DNA from: Sinomicrobium weinanense
GTDB lineage: Bacteria > Bacteroidota > Bacteroidia > Flavobacteriales > Flavobacteriaceae
Reading direction: 5' to 3'
Length of the DNA: 64,000 bases
NCBI RefSeq assembly: GCF_018863395.1
Contig: NZ_JAHKRR010000013.1
Span: 1 to 64,000 of the forward strand
The notes below the pieces were generated by a model that searched no databases, had not been told where the DNA came from, and worked only from the letters and a program-made list of their open reading frames with translations. This document shows, one piece after another, positions 15,904-27,890 of this stretch. The translations under genes were made by a program, and so were the position numbers. Position 1 is the stretch's first letter. Each line of letters opens with the position of its first letter.

Positions 15904-17355
15904 ATGGTATCATTTCTTATTTCGATGGTTGTACTGGTCATCGGGTATTTTGTTTACGGAACTATCGTAGAGAAGGTTTTCGGGATCAACCCCGGCAATA
16001 AGACTCCGGCGGTGAAATTTAACGACAAGGTAGATTTCGTACCTCTGCCCGCCTGGAAGGTCTTTCTTATCCAATTTCTGAATATTGCCGGGCTCGGACC
16101 CATTTTCGGTGCCATAGCAGGGGCCATGTTCGGCCCTGCCGCCTTTATCTGGATCGTAGTCGGGAGCATATTTGCCGGAGGGGTACACGATTACCTCTCC
16201 GGGATGTTATCGGTTAGGCACAATGGTTTAAGTATTAGTGAAATTGTAGGGGTCTATCTCGGTAAATACCTGAAACAGGTAATGCGTGTCTTTATCATTG
16301 TGCTGCTCATTTTTGTAGGAACTGTTTTTTTGGTGGGGCCGGCTAAAATAATAGCGGAGATGTTCCAAAACGGATGGGGTACGGGAATGTGGATAGCGAT
16401 CATCCTGGTTTATTACATACTCTCTACACTGTTGCCCATAGATAAAATTATAAGTAAATTATACCCGCTTTTCGGAATAGCCATGTTAATCATGGCCATA
16501 GGCTTGATCATTGCCCTTTTTTCAGGAGTGTATCACATTCCGGAAATTACAGGGGCAACCATGCGTAATATGACCATTAACCCGGAAAAAACATCTTTGT
16601 TCCCTATACTTTTTGTGACTATTGCGTGTGGGGCCATTTCGGGGTTTCACGCTACGCAGTCACCTTTAATGTCAAGATGTATCAGGAGTGAAAAAGAGGG
16701 GAAGAAGATATTTTTTGGAGCAATGATCACGGAAGGGATCGTAGCTTTGATATGGGCGGCAGCGGCAATGGCGTTTTTCGGGAATGTCGAAGGACTGAAT
16801 TTTGCAATGGCAGATCACGAAAATAATGCTGCATGGGCGGCTCATGAGATCACCAATGGCATGCTGGGAAATATTGGCGGAATATTGGCAGTTATAGGGT
16901 TGGTTGCAGCTCCTATTACATCCGGAGATACAGCTTTCAGGTCTGCGCGGCTTATTTTAGCCGATATTTTTAATTACGATCAAAAGCTTTTGAAAAAACG
17001 GCTTTTAATGAGTGGCCCATTGTTCATTATAGCTTTAATACTGAGTCAGATCGAATTCGGGATTATCTGGAGGTATTTTGCCTGGAGCAATCAGGTCCTG
17101 GCTATGGTGGTGCTTTGGACAGTTACAGCCTATTTGATGTATAAAGATAAATTATATATTATAAGCCTTGTCCCCGCCATTTTTATGACCCTGGTGTGCA
17201 GTACATATATTTTATTGGCCCCTGAAGGTTTTGAATTAAACCACATCCTTGCTTACGGGCTGGGAATTTTGATTACGGTTGCTATCTCATTGCTCTTTTG
17301 GAATTACGCGAAAAGAAAAAGAATCCCCGGCATAACCATGGAGATTGTAGAATAG
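15904..17355 (+). CDS. CstA-family transporter (carbon starvation protein type)
   Basis: Inner-membrane protein of the CstA family, 483 aa with about 13 hydrophobic segments. Family signatures: FLNIAGLGPIFGAIAGAMFGPAAFIWIVVGSIFAGGVHDYLSGMLSVRHNG, ISGFHATQSPLMSRC, NIGGILAVIGLVAAPITSGDTAFRSARLI and FGIIWRYFAWSNQVLA. E. coli CstA and its relative BtsT take up pyruvate, and peptides have also been proposed. This shorter form, common outside Proteobacteria, lacks the C-terminal extension of the 701-aa E. coli protein. It stands between the GH30-like gene (46 bp upstream) and HTCS1, an unusual place for CstA. That suggests a released small acid such as pyruvate is a product of this PUL (inference). 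Confidence 0.9.
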   Translation: MVSFLISMVVLVIGYFVYGTIVEKVFGINPGNKTPAVKFNDKVDFVPLPAWKVFLIQFLNIAGLGPIFGAIAGAMFGPAAFIWIVVGSIFAGGVHDYLSGMLSVRHNGLSISEIVGVYLGKYLKQVMRVFIIVLLIFVGTVFLVGPAKIIAEMFQNGWGTGMWIAIILVYYILSTLLPIDKIISKLYPLFGIAMLIMAIGLIIALFSGVYHIPEITGATMRNMTINPEKTSLFPILFVTIACGAISGFHATQSPLMSRCIRSEKEGKKIFFGAMITEGIVALIWAAAAMAFFGNVEGLNFAMADHENNAAWAAHEITNGMLGNIGGILAVIGLVAAPITSGDTAFRSARLILADIFNYDQKLLKKRLLMSGPLFIIALILSQIEFGIIWRYFAWSNQVLAMVVLWTVTAYLMYKDKLYIISLVPAIFMTLVCSTYILLAPEGFELNHILAYGLGILITVAISLLFWNYAKRKRIPGITMEIVE

Positions 17356-17431
17356 GAAACCGTTTAAACTTTTTTATCCCTGTAACCCCGGCATCGGCAT
17401 ATTTTCATTAACGAAGTTGATAATCAACCAT

Positions 17432-20400
17432 ATGTTTAGTAAGAACAATTCACAGAGGTTAAAGAAGAAAAAAGTCCTGTTCGGGCTGTTTAAACCGGTT
17501 TTCGTTTTGCAGAAAGCCGTGTGCCTGCTGCTTTTTTGTGTCCTGACCGGTTTTCAGAGCATGGAGGATAATGGCGATATCAGGTTTTCCTATATCACCT
17601 CGGAACAGGGGCTGGACTCGGATGAATGCAATTTTGTTTTTGAGGATTCCGAAGGTTTTTTATGGATAGGTACGAATGGAGGTTTATTCAGATATGACGG
17701 ATATGAATTATTGAATTTTGAGAATATTGTTCGGGATACTAATAATATCATCGGAAAAAGTAAGTATTTGGGAATTGCCGAAGGGAAAGATGATGTACTG
17801 TGGATAGCGTCATCACAAGGTGTTTATTCATATCACAGAAAAACATCTGCTATCGAATTGCTGATAAAAAGCGAAGATATATTTGACGTTACTATATCAG
17901 ATGCGAGGATTGCCATAGCTTATGATCCTGCGGGAAAAGTTTGGTTGGGAGGTACTAAGGGAATCTTTATATATGATTTGGAACGAGAAAAGTTTGAGTA
18001 CTTTAATTCTATAAAAGGACAAAGAGTTCGCGGGGTTAAAGATATAATGGTCAGTTCTTCCGGAGATATTTGGATTGCCACTTGGGGTGATGGCCTGGGA
18101 CGATACGATCCGTCCGGCAACACCTTTGATATTTTTGAGGGTTTTACCAGGGGGCCGGATACAGATCAGCATAATGTGCTAAGTGCATTATATGAAGATG
18201 ATCATGGAGATTTATGGACCGGCACCTGGGGAGATGGTTTATACCGCCTGGATATTACTGCGCCAGATAACCCCCGGATTCTCGATTGGTTTTATATTGA
18301 CGGCCGGGAGGAGAACCCCGGTTTGCCCAGTTACATAATTTATGACATATCCGAGGATATTCGGGGACGTATCTGGGTGGGGACCCCGTTTGGGATAAGC
18401 ATTCTGAAAAAATCTTCTCAAAAAGAAGGATATACAATTCGCAATCACAATTCCAGGGAAGAAAACGAAAAATTAAATAACAATGAAGTAAAAAGCATTA
18501 CGAGGGGGAGCTCAGGGCTTATGTGGCTGTCAACTTATGGAGGAGGTATTAATAAGGTGGATTTGAGGAAAGACAGGTTTCCCTTATTTCATATAGCCAC
18601 GGAAGACCCCATACGAAAGAGTCAGTCCGTCTATGCCTTTACCAGGGATTCCAAAGACAGGCTGTTTCTGGGCATACACAGCTTGGGGTTTGGCATATAT
18701 GATACGGAGACCAATATTTTTACACCTTATACCGATATTCCCGATTACAGGCCATTGGCCGATTTTGATATTAATACGGTAAGAAACTTTACCTGGGACA
18801 AAAAGGGGGATTTGTGGTTAGGTACCAGGTACAAAGGATTAATTAAGTATAATGTAGAGCGTAAAGAATATATAGCTGTGGGCAGGAGCGGAAAAGGATT
18901 GCCTTTGTTTAAAGAGGTCTTTCAGGTAAGGCTGGACCTGAAGAACAATTTGTGGAGCCTGACCAACAAGGGAATTTTTCACGTGGTGCAGAGCGATGAT
19001 TTTAAGAGTTGCGATGTGCAACCTTTTGAACCTGTACAGGCAGATTCCTGCAAGCCCATAGATGCCGGTTTTTCGGATTTTGTAATAGACCGGGGAGGCT
19101 ATTTTTATCTCGCCACAAAAGACGGCAATCTCTGGAAATCTACCGAAAGTATATATGAGGCTGTTCAGGACCTGTACTTCAAAGAGATACGGAGACCCGG
19201 ACAAAAAAATAAATCGATCAATTCCCTTTTTGTCGACAGCAGGCAGAAATTGTGGGTAGGTACCAATAACGGACTGGAGGTTTATGGAAAAAACGGAAAG
19301 CCACATAATACCAATTTGCTCAGTGAGATCAATAACCTGTCTGTTCATTCCATGGAAGAGGATGAACGGGGAAACCTTCTGGTCACTTCCAATAAGGGAG
19401 TGATCTATATAAATATCACCTCGGGAAATCCGGATCATAAGATTTTTACTACCCGGAACGGGCTTCAGGCCAATTTTTTTATCAAGGATGTTATTTATAA
19501 AGACACCGAAGGCGGAATCTACATCGGTGGGCATCGCGGGTTTAATTATATCAACCCCATAGAAATAACAGATGAGCTTAACCTTCCGGCCCTTGTTTTT
19601 ACAAATTTGCAAAACTCAAGTGAAGTATATTTTAATTCGGACGGATTTTCGAAGGAAACGCCTTTTAGAATTCCGTACGATGATAATATTATAAGTATAA
19701 CGTTTGCCTCCCTGGACCTGAGAAACCCGGAAAGCCTTTACTACGCATATAAGTTAGAAGGATTGGAAGAAGAATGGAAATATGTCTCATCCGGCAACAG
19801 AACGGCCACATATGTTAATTTGCCCCCGGGAAATTACACGTTTAAAGTAAAGGGTACAAACAGTAGCGGGCAGTGGTCTCCACAAACCATAGAATTACCG
19901 GTTTATGTACAAACAGCACCCTATTTAACATGGTGGGCGTATACCCTGTATGCCCTTTTGTCCCTCACTTTGTTTACCTTGATTTTCGTGCTCTATATTA
20001 GAAAATCCAGGGCCAAGGAAGCCTTGAAAATAGAAAATATAGAAAGGGTGAAGTCAGAGAGGCTTACACAGTTTAAACTGCAGTTTTTCACCAATTTATC
20101 GCATGAACTCCTAACCCCTTTATCCATTCTGATGGTCCTTGCAGAAAAAACGATGGGGCAAAAGGGAAAGATCACCGAAGAAAAGAAGATCTTTAAACGG
20201 AATATTCAAAAACTCGATGACCATATAAAGCAGATGCTGAATTTCAGAAAAGCTGAAACAGGGAATATGAAAGTACATACCCGAAGGCGGAATATTACTG
20301 AAGTTCTGGAAGAAATCGGGGAGAACCACCAATTGCTGGCCAAAGAAAAGTCATTGATATTCCGTATAGATATCGAGAGTGGTATAACCGGGTATATAGA

Positions 20401-21646
20401 CGCCGAGAAACTGGAAATATGTGTAGACAACCTGTTGTCCAATGCCTTTAAATATACCTCTCCGGGTGACCGGGTTCATTTGGAGACCCATAGTACGGGA
20501 TACAATGGCAACAGGGAACTTGTTATAAAAGTGTCGGATACCGGAAAAGGAATTCCGGAAAAGGACTTAAAGCAGATATTCAATAGATATTACAGGCAAA
20601 CCTCCATAGAGCGAAATGAAGAAGGGTTAGGGATAGGCCTTTCCTTGGTGCAGCATTTGGTGGCTTTGCAAAAAGGAACGATCACCGTGAACAGTAAAGT
20701 GCATTCCGGGGCCTGTTTTGTGATTACGCTACCCGTTAACAAGGATCAATCGGAACGCAACCCGGACCAACAAATAAAAAGACTGATTGACCAGGACCGT
20801 ATAGAGCCCGTCGAAGAAAACCAGCTTGAGGATATTCTTGTAGAGATCGAATATTCAGGTAAGAGAATACTGGTCGTTGAAGATAATAAAGATTATCTTA
20901 AACTTGTAGAAACACACCTTCAGGGTTTTTATAAGGTATTTACTTCTACAAATGGCGAAGAGGCATTCGAAATTGCCAACCGGGAAGATATAGACCTTAT
21001 TGTTTCCGACCTTCGTATACCGGGAATGAATGGTTCTGATTTTTGCCAGGCCGTAAAAAACCATGTCAATACAAGCCATATCCCTTTTATTATTATTACG
21101 GCCAATACCGAAGACCAGGCACGTATACAGGGATACGGATCCGGGGCAGATTCGTACTTTATTAAGCCATTAAGCCTTAATGTGTTGGTCTATAGGATAG
21201 AATCCCTTCTTAAGAAAAAAGAAAAGATATACAATAAATTCAACAAGGGGCAGTATCTGGAACCCGAAAAAATTGTCTCCACAAGGATCGATGAAGATTT
21301 TCTGGAAAAAGCCAAACAAGCCGTAGAAGATCATATGTCTGAAACAGATTTTTCCGTAAAGAAGCTCTGTACCGAGATGGGAATGAGTAATTCCATGTTC
21401 TATCGGAAAATAAAAGGGATCTTAAACTTAACCCCCAATGAGTTTATTAAAAACATCAAGCTGAGACGTGCAGCACAACTACTTGAAGATAAAGAAATAC
21501 ATATCTCGGAAGTGGCATATATGACAGGCTTTAATGATTTGAGCTATTTTGGGGTATGTTTTAAAAAGCAGTATGGTATCTCTCCCAGTGCATATCAAAA
21601 GGACAACGATACAAAAAGTTTAAAATCCGATGAACCCGGAAGATAA
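17432..21646 (+). CDS. HTCS1: hybrid two-component sensor/regulator
   Basis: One-protein signalling system, 1404 aa from ATG 17432, that senses glycan breakdown products in the periplasm and activates PUL transcription. Order: signal/anchor region (to about 45), two seven-bladed-propeller halves of Reg_prop repeats (FEDSEGFLWIGTNGGLFRYDG and many WIGT/WLGT repeats, about 50-740), Y_Y_Y domain (about 760-825), membrane helix (about 832-853), HisKA with His891 (LSHELLTPLS), HATPase (DNLLSNAFKYTSPGD, DTGKGIP, GLGIGLSLVQHLV), receiver with Asp1193 (LIVSDLRIPGMNG), and a C-terminal AraC helix-turn-helix pair (MSNSMFYRKIKGI, ISEVAYMTGFNDLSYF). It lies 76 bp after the CstA gene and is closely related to HTCS2 at 38634-42827. 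Confidence 0.94.
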   Translation: MFSKNNSQRLKKKKVLFGLFKPVFVLQKAVCLLLFCVLTGFQSMEDNGDIRFSYITSEQGLDSDECNFVFEDSEGFLWIGTNGGLFRYDGYELLNFENIVRDTNNIIGKSKYLGIAEGKDDVLWIASSQGVYSYHRKTSAIELLIKSEDIFDVTISDARIAIAYDPAGKVWLGGTKGIFIYDLEREKFEYFNSIKGQRVRGVKDIMVSSSGDIWIATWGDGLGRYDPSGNTFDIFEGFTRGPDTDQHNVLSALYEDDHGDLWTGTWGDGLYRLDITAPDNPRILDWFYIDGREENPGLPSYIIYDISEDIRGRIWVGTPFGISILKKSSQKEGYTIRNHNSREENEKLNNNEVKSITRGSSGLMWLSTYGGGINKVDLRKDRFPLFHIATEDPIRKSQSVYAFTRDSKDRLFLGIHSLGFGIYDTETNIFTPYTDIPDYRPLADFDINTVRNFTWDKKGDLWLGTRYKGLIKYNVERKEYIAVGRSGKGLPLFKEVFQVRLDLKNNLWSLTNKGIFHVVQSDDFKSCDVQPFEPVQADSCKPIDAGFSDFVIDRGGYFYLATKDGNLWKSTESIYEAVQDLYFKEIRRPGQKNKSINSLFVDSRQKLWVGTNNGLEVYGKNGKPHNTNLLSEINNLSVHSMEEDERGNLLVTSNKGVIYINITSGNPDHKIFTTRNGLQANFFIKDVIYKDTEGGIYIGGHRGFNYINPIEITDELNLPALVFTNLQNSSEVYFNSDGFSKETPFRIPYDDNIISITFASLDLRNPESLYYAYKLEGLEEEWKYVSSGNRTATYVNLPPGNYTFKVKGTNSSGQWSPQTIELPVYVQTAPYLTWWAYTLYALLSLTLFTLIFVLYIRKSRAKEALKIENIERVKSERLTQFKLQFFTNLSHELLTPLSILMVLAEKTMGQKGKITEEKKIFKRNIQKLDDHIKQMLNFRKAETGNMKVHTRRRNITEVLEEIGENHQLLAKEKSLIFRIDIESGITGYIDAEKLEICVDNLLSNAFKYTSPGDRVHLETHSTGYNGNRELVIKVSDTGKGIPEKDLKQIFNRYYRQTSIERNEEGLGIGLSLVQHLVALQKGTITVNSKVHSGACFVITLPVNKDQSERNPDQQIKRLIDQDRIEPVEENQLEDILVEIEYSGKRILVVEDNKDYLKLVETHLQGFYKVFTSTNGEEAFEIANREDIDLIVSDLRIPGMNGSDFCQAVKNHVNTSHIPFIIITANTEDQARIQGYGSGADSYFIKPLSLNVLVYRIESLLKKKEKIYNKFNKGQYLEPEKIVSTRIDEDFLEKAKQAVEDHMSETDFSVKKLCTEMGMSNSMFYRKIKGILNLTPNEFIKNIKLRRAAQLLEDKEIHISEVAYMTGFNDLSYFGVCFKKQYGISPSAYQKDNDTKSLKSDEPGR

Positions 21647-21661
21647 AAACAGTTTTTGGAG

Positions 21662-21683
21662 CCGGGAATTTTTTAATGCCCGG
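21662..21683 (+). terminator. weak hairpin after HTCS1
   Basis: CCGGG (21662-21666) pairs with CCCGG (21679-21683) around a T-rich loop, 16 bp after the HTCS1 stop. There is only a short AT-rich tail, so this terminator is tentative. Confidence 0.3.
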
Positions 21684-21870
21684 TAATTATTAATATTTGA
21701 CTGTTTTCTAAGAGTCTTTTCAGAATACGAGAACTTCGTTCAGGATCTCAAAGTTTAAATTTTAGCCGGCTTTTAACTTTTGCAGGACGTATTTGAGACA
21801 TATTCACACTTTTGAATTTAAATCAAGAATATTTGAATGATTTTTCAGGATAGGACCTGGTTCTACAAAT

Positions 21871-21878
21871 TACTTTTG
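21871..21878 (+). promoter_or_regulatory. candidate -7 element of the GH2/sulfatase operon
   Basis: TACTTTTG fits the Bacteroidota -7 consensus TAnnTTTG and lies 57 bp before the GH2 ATG, in the 289-bp gap after HTCS1. No clear -33 element was found. The gap is long enough for a separate promoter. Confidence 0.3.
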
Positions 21879-21929
21879 GGATTTAGACAGATTCCGAAAC
21901 TTAAACAGTTTCTTAAAACATTATTATAA

Positions 21930-25121
<3,192 letters not shown>

Positions 25122-25170
25122 AACTTTTTCTGTTTACTTGGATAACCTCTATAATGAAAATCATATACAA

Positions 25171-27642
25171 ATGAAGAAATTGATATATTTATTTTTGGCT
25201 TTTTGTCAATTTACCTACGGCCAGGACAATAAACGGGAACAGCAGGAATTTTTGAGTTATAGCGGTATTTATCCGCATTTGGCATATTACAATAACGAAG
25301 GAGAATGTGGCACGGGAGCTGTTGTAAATTGGGCCGGCCGTTTATGGGTCATCACTTACGGTCCGCATTTGCCTTTCGGATCTTCTGATAAGCTGTATGA
25401 AATCACCCCAGGGCTGCAACAGATCACACGGAAGGAAAGTATAGGAGGGACACCGGCCAACAGGTTTATCCATAAAAAAAGCAATCAGTTATTTATAGGG
25501 CCTTATGTAATAGATGATGAGCGCAACGTAAGGGCAATACCCCTTTCTGAATATCCGGGACGTTATACGGGGACCGCACCACATTTATTCAACCCGGAAA
25601 ACAAGATATATACCGCAACCATGGAAGAAGGTTTTTATGAAGTGGATGTACATACCTTAAAAGCTAAAACGTTGTATGTAGACGGTAATGTAATAAATAA
25701 ACACGGAGAAGATACAGAAGCCAATAAACCCAACCCCCTGCTCCCCGGTGCACATGGCAAAGGGCTGTATTCAGGACAGGGGGTGATGGTCTATTCGAAC
25801 AACGGAGAAGCAGATAAAAAGGCCCTGACCGATTTTAACCATACCTCAGGAGCCTTGTCGGAATGGGACGGAAAAAACTGGAAGATTGTTCGGCGTAATC
25901 AGTTCGTAGAGGTTACCGGCCCCGGAGGAATATATGGGAACCCCAACCCGGAAACAGACCCGATTTGGGTCACGGGATGGGATTCCCGTTCGGTATTGGT
26001 CGGGGTGAGGGATAGTGGAACATGGTCTTTTTACCGTTTGCCAAAAGCGAGTAATAGTTATGACGGTGCACATGGCTGGAATACCGAATGGCCGAGAATC
26101 AGGGATATAGGTACAGAAGGTGATCCGGATTATCTGATGACCATGCACGGAATGTTCTGGCATTTCCCAAAAACCTTTTCATCCGGTCGGACAGCAGGAA
26201 TCCGCCCCCGGTCGGCCTATCTGAAAGTAATCGGTGATTTTACACGATGGAATGATCAGCTTGTGTTTGGATGTGATGATTCGGCCCATAAGGAGTTTTT
26301 AAATAAACGCAAGGTAAAAGGCAATATTGAGGGGCCCGGACAATCCAATTCAAATCTCTGGTTTACCGATATTAATAAGCCGGATAACCTGGGGAATACC
26401 ACGGCCATAGGAGCAGTATGGGTTGACGATTCCGTAAAACGCGGAGAGGCCTCGGAACCTTTTCTTTTCGCCGGATGGGAAAAGCGTTGCGCATGGCTTC
26501 GGAATTCCGGAAACCATACTGCTAATATTTCACTAGAAGTAGATAAGGCCGGAAATAATGAATGGCGGCCATTAAAGACCATAACCGTTGCCCCGAAACA
26601 ATCCGTATTTATTGATTTTGATAGTTCCGAGACAGGTGAATGGATACGTGCCATATCTGATAAAACAGCCACTCTGAGCCTGGAATTTGCATATAGTGAT
26701 AAAAGGGTTTCAAAAGAATCACCGGACATTTTTAAAGGCATAACAAGCGTAGAAGACAAGACCTCCAGGGGGGCTTTATTCTACGGATTGGGCGATGATC
26801 GTCGTGCCCTGGGGATATTGGCCGGAACATTTGAAGAGGATAAGTTTACCGAAACAGCATATTATGAACTGGACGGAAACATGAAACTGGAAAAGAAGAA
26901 CGATCCGGTTATGAAAAAATTTATCAGCAACCACTTTGCAATACCTGAAAATGTTGTTGCTATCGAAGAATCGTCTGTCCTGATAGTCGATGATAACAAC
27001 CGCCGTTGGCGTTTACCCCTGGGGAATGAGGCCTACAGGCCTTTGACAGATGCAGGAGCTTTGCGGATATGTCGTGAGGTAGCTACCGAGCGAGATCTGT
27101 TTAACCTTATGGGCACGTTTTTCGAATTGCCCGCAGAGAATGCCGACGGGTTTGCAAAAATACGGCCGGTTTCGTCCCATAATTTTCGGATTCACGATTA
27201 TGCTTCATACAGGGGGCTTTTGGTTATAAGCGGATTAAAACCGGACGGGTTTGAGAACAATCCTCATATTGTACGTTCTTCCGATGGTAAAGCAATGCTG
27301 TGGGCCGGTGTGATAGACGACCTTTGGACTCTGGGAAAGCCCGTAGGGCACGGAGGGCCATGGAAAAATTCTAAAGTAAAGGCCGGAGAGCTTTCCGATC
27401 CGTATTTAATAGGTTTCTACGACAAAAAGGAATTACTGCTTTCACACGATCAGGCCTCCGATGTCACTTTTACATTAGAAGTGAATCCAATAGGGCACGG
27501 GGAGTGGATACATTATAAGAAAATAAGTGTAAAGGCCGGAGAAAAATTAAAATTCGATTTTCCGGATAATTTTCAGGCCAGGTGGATCCGATTTTCTGTG
27601 GATAAGAATTGCAGGGCAACTACTTTTTTGACCTATCGGTAA
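25171..27642 (+). CDS. unrecognised exported protein, beta-propeller-like with duplicated module, 823 aa
   Basis: I do not recognise this family. ATG 25171 is preferred over 25114 (which overlaps the GH2 gene) because it gives a signal peptide MKKLIYLFLAFCQFTYGQ. The mature protein is rich in Trp, Gly and Asp strands (GAVVNWAGRLWVITYGPHLP, WNTEWPRIRDIGTEGDPDYLMTMHG), resembling a beta-propeller. Two copies of a C-terminal-type module of about 85 residues occur at 424-511 (from GEASEPFLFAGW) and 739-823 (from GELSDPYLIGFY). Each carries a central E-W segment (NNEWRPLKTITV and HGEWIHYKKISV) and an ending W-I-R. They follow similar tryptophan-rich segments, so the protein seems to be two homologous halves. 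Its place between GH2 and sulfatase genes suggests a role in glycan recognition or cleavage. Confidence 0.8.
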   Translation: MKKLIYLFLAFCQFTYGQDNKREQQEFLSYSGIYPHLAYYNNEGECGTGAVVNWAGRLWVITYGPHLPFGSSDKLYEITPGLQQITRKESIGGTPANRFIHKKSNQLFIGPYVIDDERNVRAIPLSEYPGRYTGTAPHLFNPENKIYTATMEEGFYEVDVHTLKAKTLYVDGNVINKHGEDTEANKPNPLLPGAHGKGLYSGQGVMVYSNNGEADKKALTDFNHTSGALSEWDGKNWKIVRRNQFVEVTGPGGIYGNPNPETDPIWVTGWDSRSVLVGVRDSGTWSFYRLPKASNSYDGAHGWNTEWPRIRDIGTEGDPDYLMTMHGMFWHFPKTFSSGRTAGIRPRSAYLKVIGDFTRWNDQLVFGCDDSAHKEFLNKRKVKGNIEGPGQSNSNLWFTDINKPDNLGNTTAIGAVWVDDSVKRGEASEPFLFAGWEKRCAWLRNSGNHTANISLEVDKAGNNEWRPLKTITVAPKQSVFIDFDSSETGEWIRAISDKTATLSLEFAYSDKRVSKESPDIFKGITSVEDKTSRGALFYGLGDDRRALGILAGTFEEDKFTETAYYELDGNMKLEKKNDPVMKKFISNHFAIPENVVAIEESSVLIVDDNNRRWRLPLGNEAYRPLTDAGALRICREVATERDLFNLMGTFFELPAENADGFAKIRPVSSHNFRIHDYASYRGLLVISGLKPDGFENNPHIVRSSDGKAMLWAGVIDDLWTLGKPVGHGGPWKNSKVKAGELSDPYLIGFYDKKELLLSHDQASDVTFTLEVNPIGHGEWIHYKKISVKAGEKLKFDFPDNFQARWIRFSVDKNCRATTFLTYR

Positions 27643-27651
27643 TATACTGGT

Positions 27652-27786
27652 ATGGAAATAACGGCAAAAACATACATTTGAACCATTGCCCTTTTGTGTA
27701 TTGCAACGGCGAGAGGACAGGAATCGCGTTACGACCAGGTAGAAATATATAAGAAAACAGCACAAGGGGAGTCGATGATAGGATGA
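27652..27786 (+). pseudogene. relic of an esterase N-terminus
   Basis: Reading from ATG 27652 gives MEITAKTYI, a stop, then TIALLCIATARGQESRYDQ and VEIYKKTAQGESMIG before a second stop. The part after the first stop looks like the end of a signal peptide and a mature N-terminus. It resembles the start of the esterase at 29816 (YDREEFYKKTPQ against YDQVEIYKKTAQ). It seems to be the remains of a duplicated or deleted esterase gene. Confidence 0.45.
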
Positions 27787-27890
27787 CATATATTGTCTAT
27801 TCTTTTCGGGCTTACTGATATAAACTTGTACTGCCATATGATTAATAAACTTCAGGACTATCAATACCAGATAACTCTAATAAAAAGATA

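Noticed and set aside
18839-19612. 257-aa open frame opposite HTCS1
   Set aside because: Antisense to conserved propeller repeats of HTCS1; no motifs of its own.
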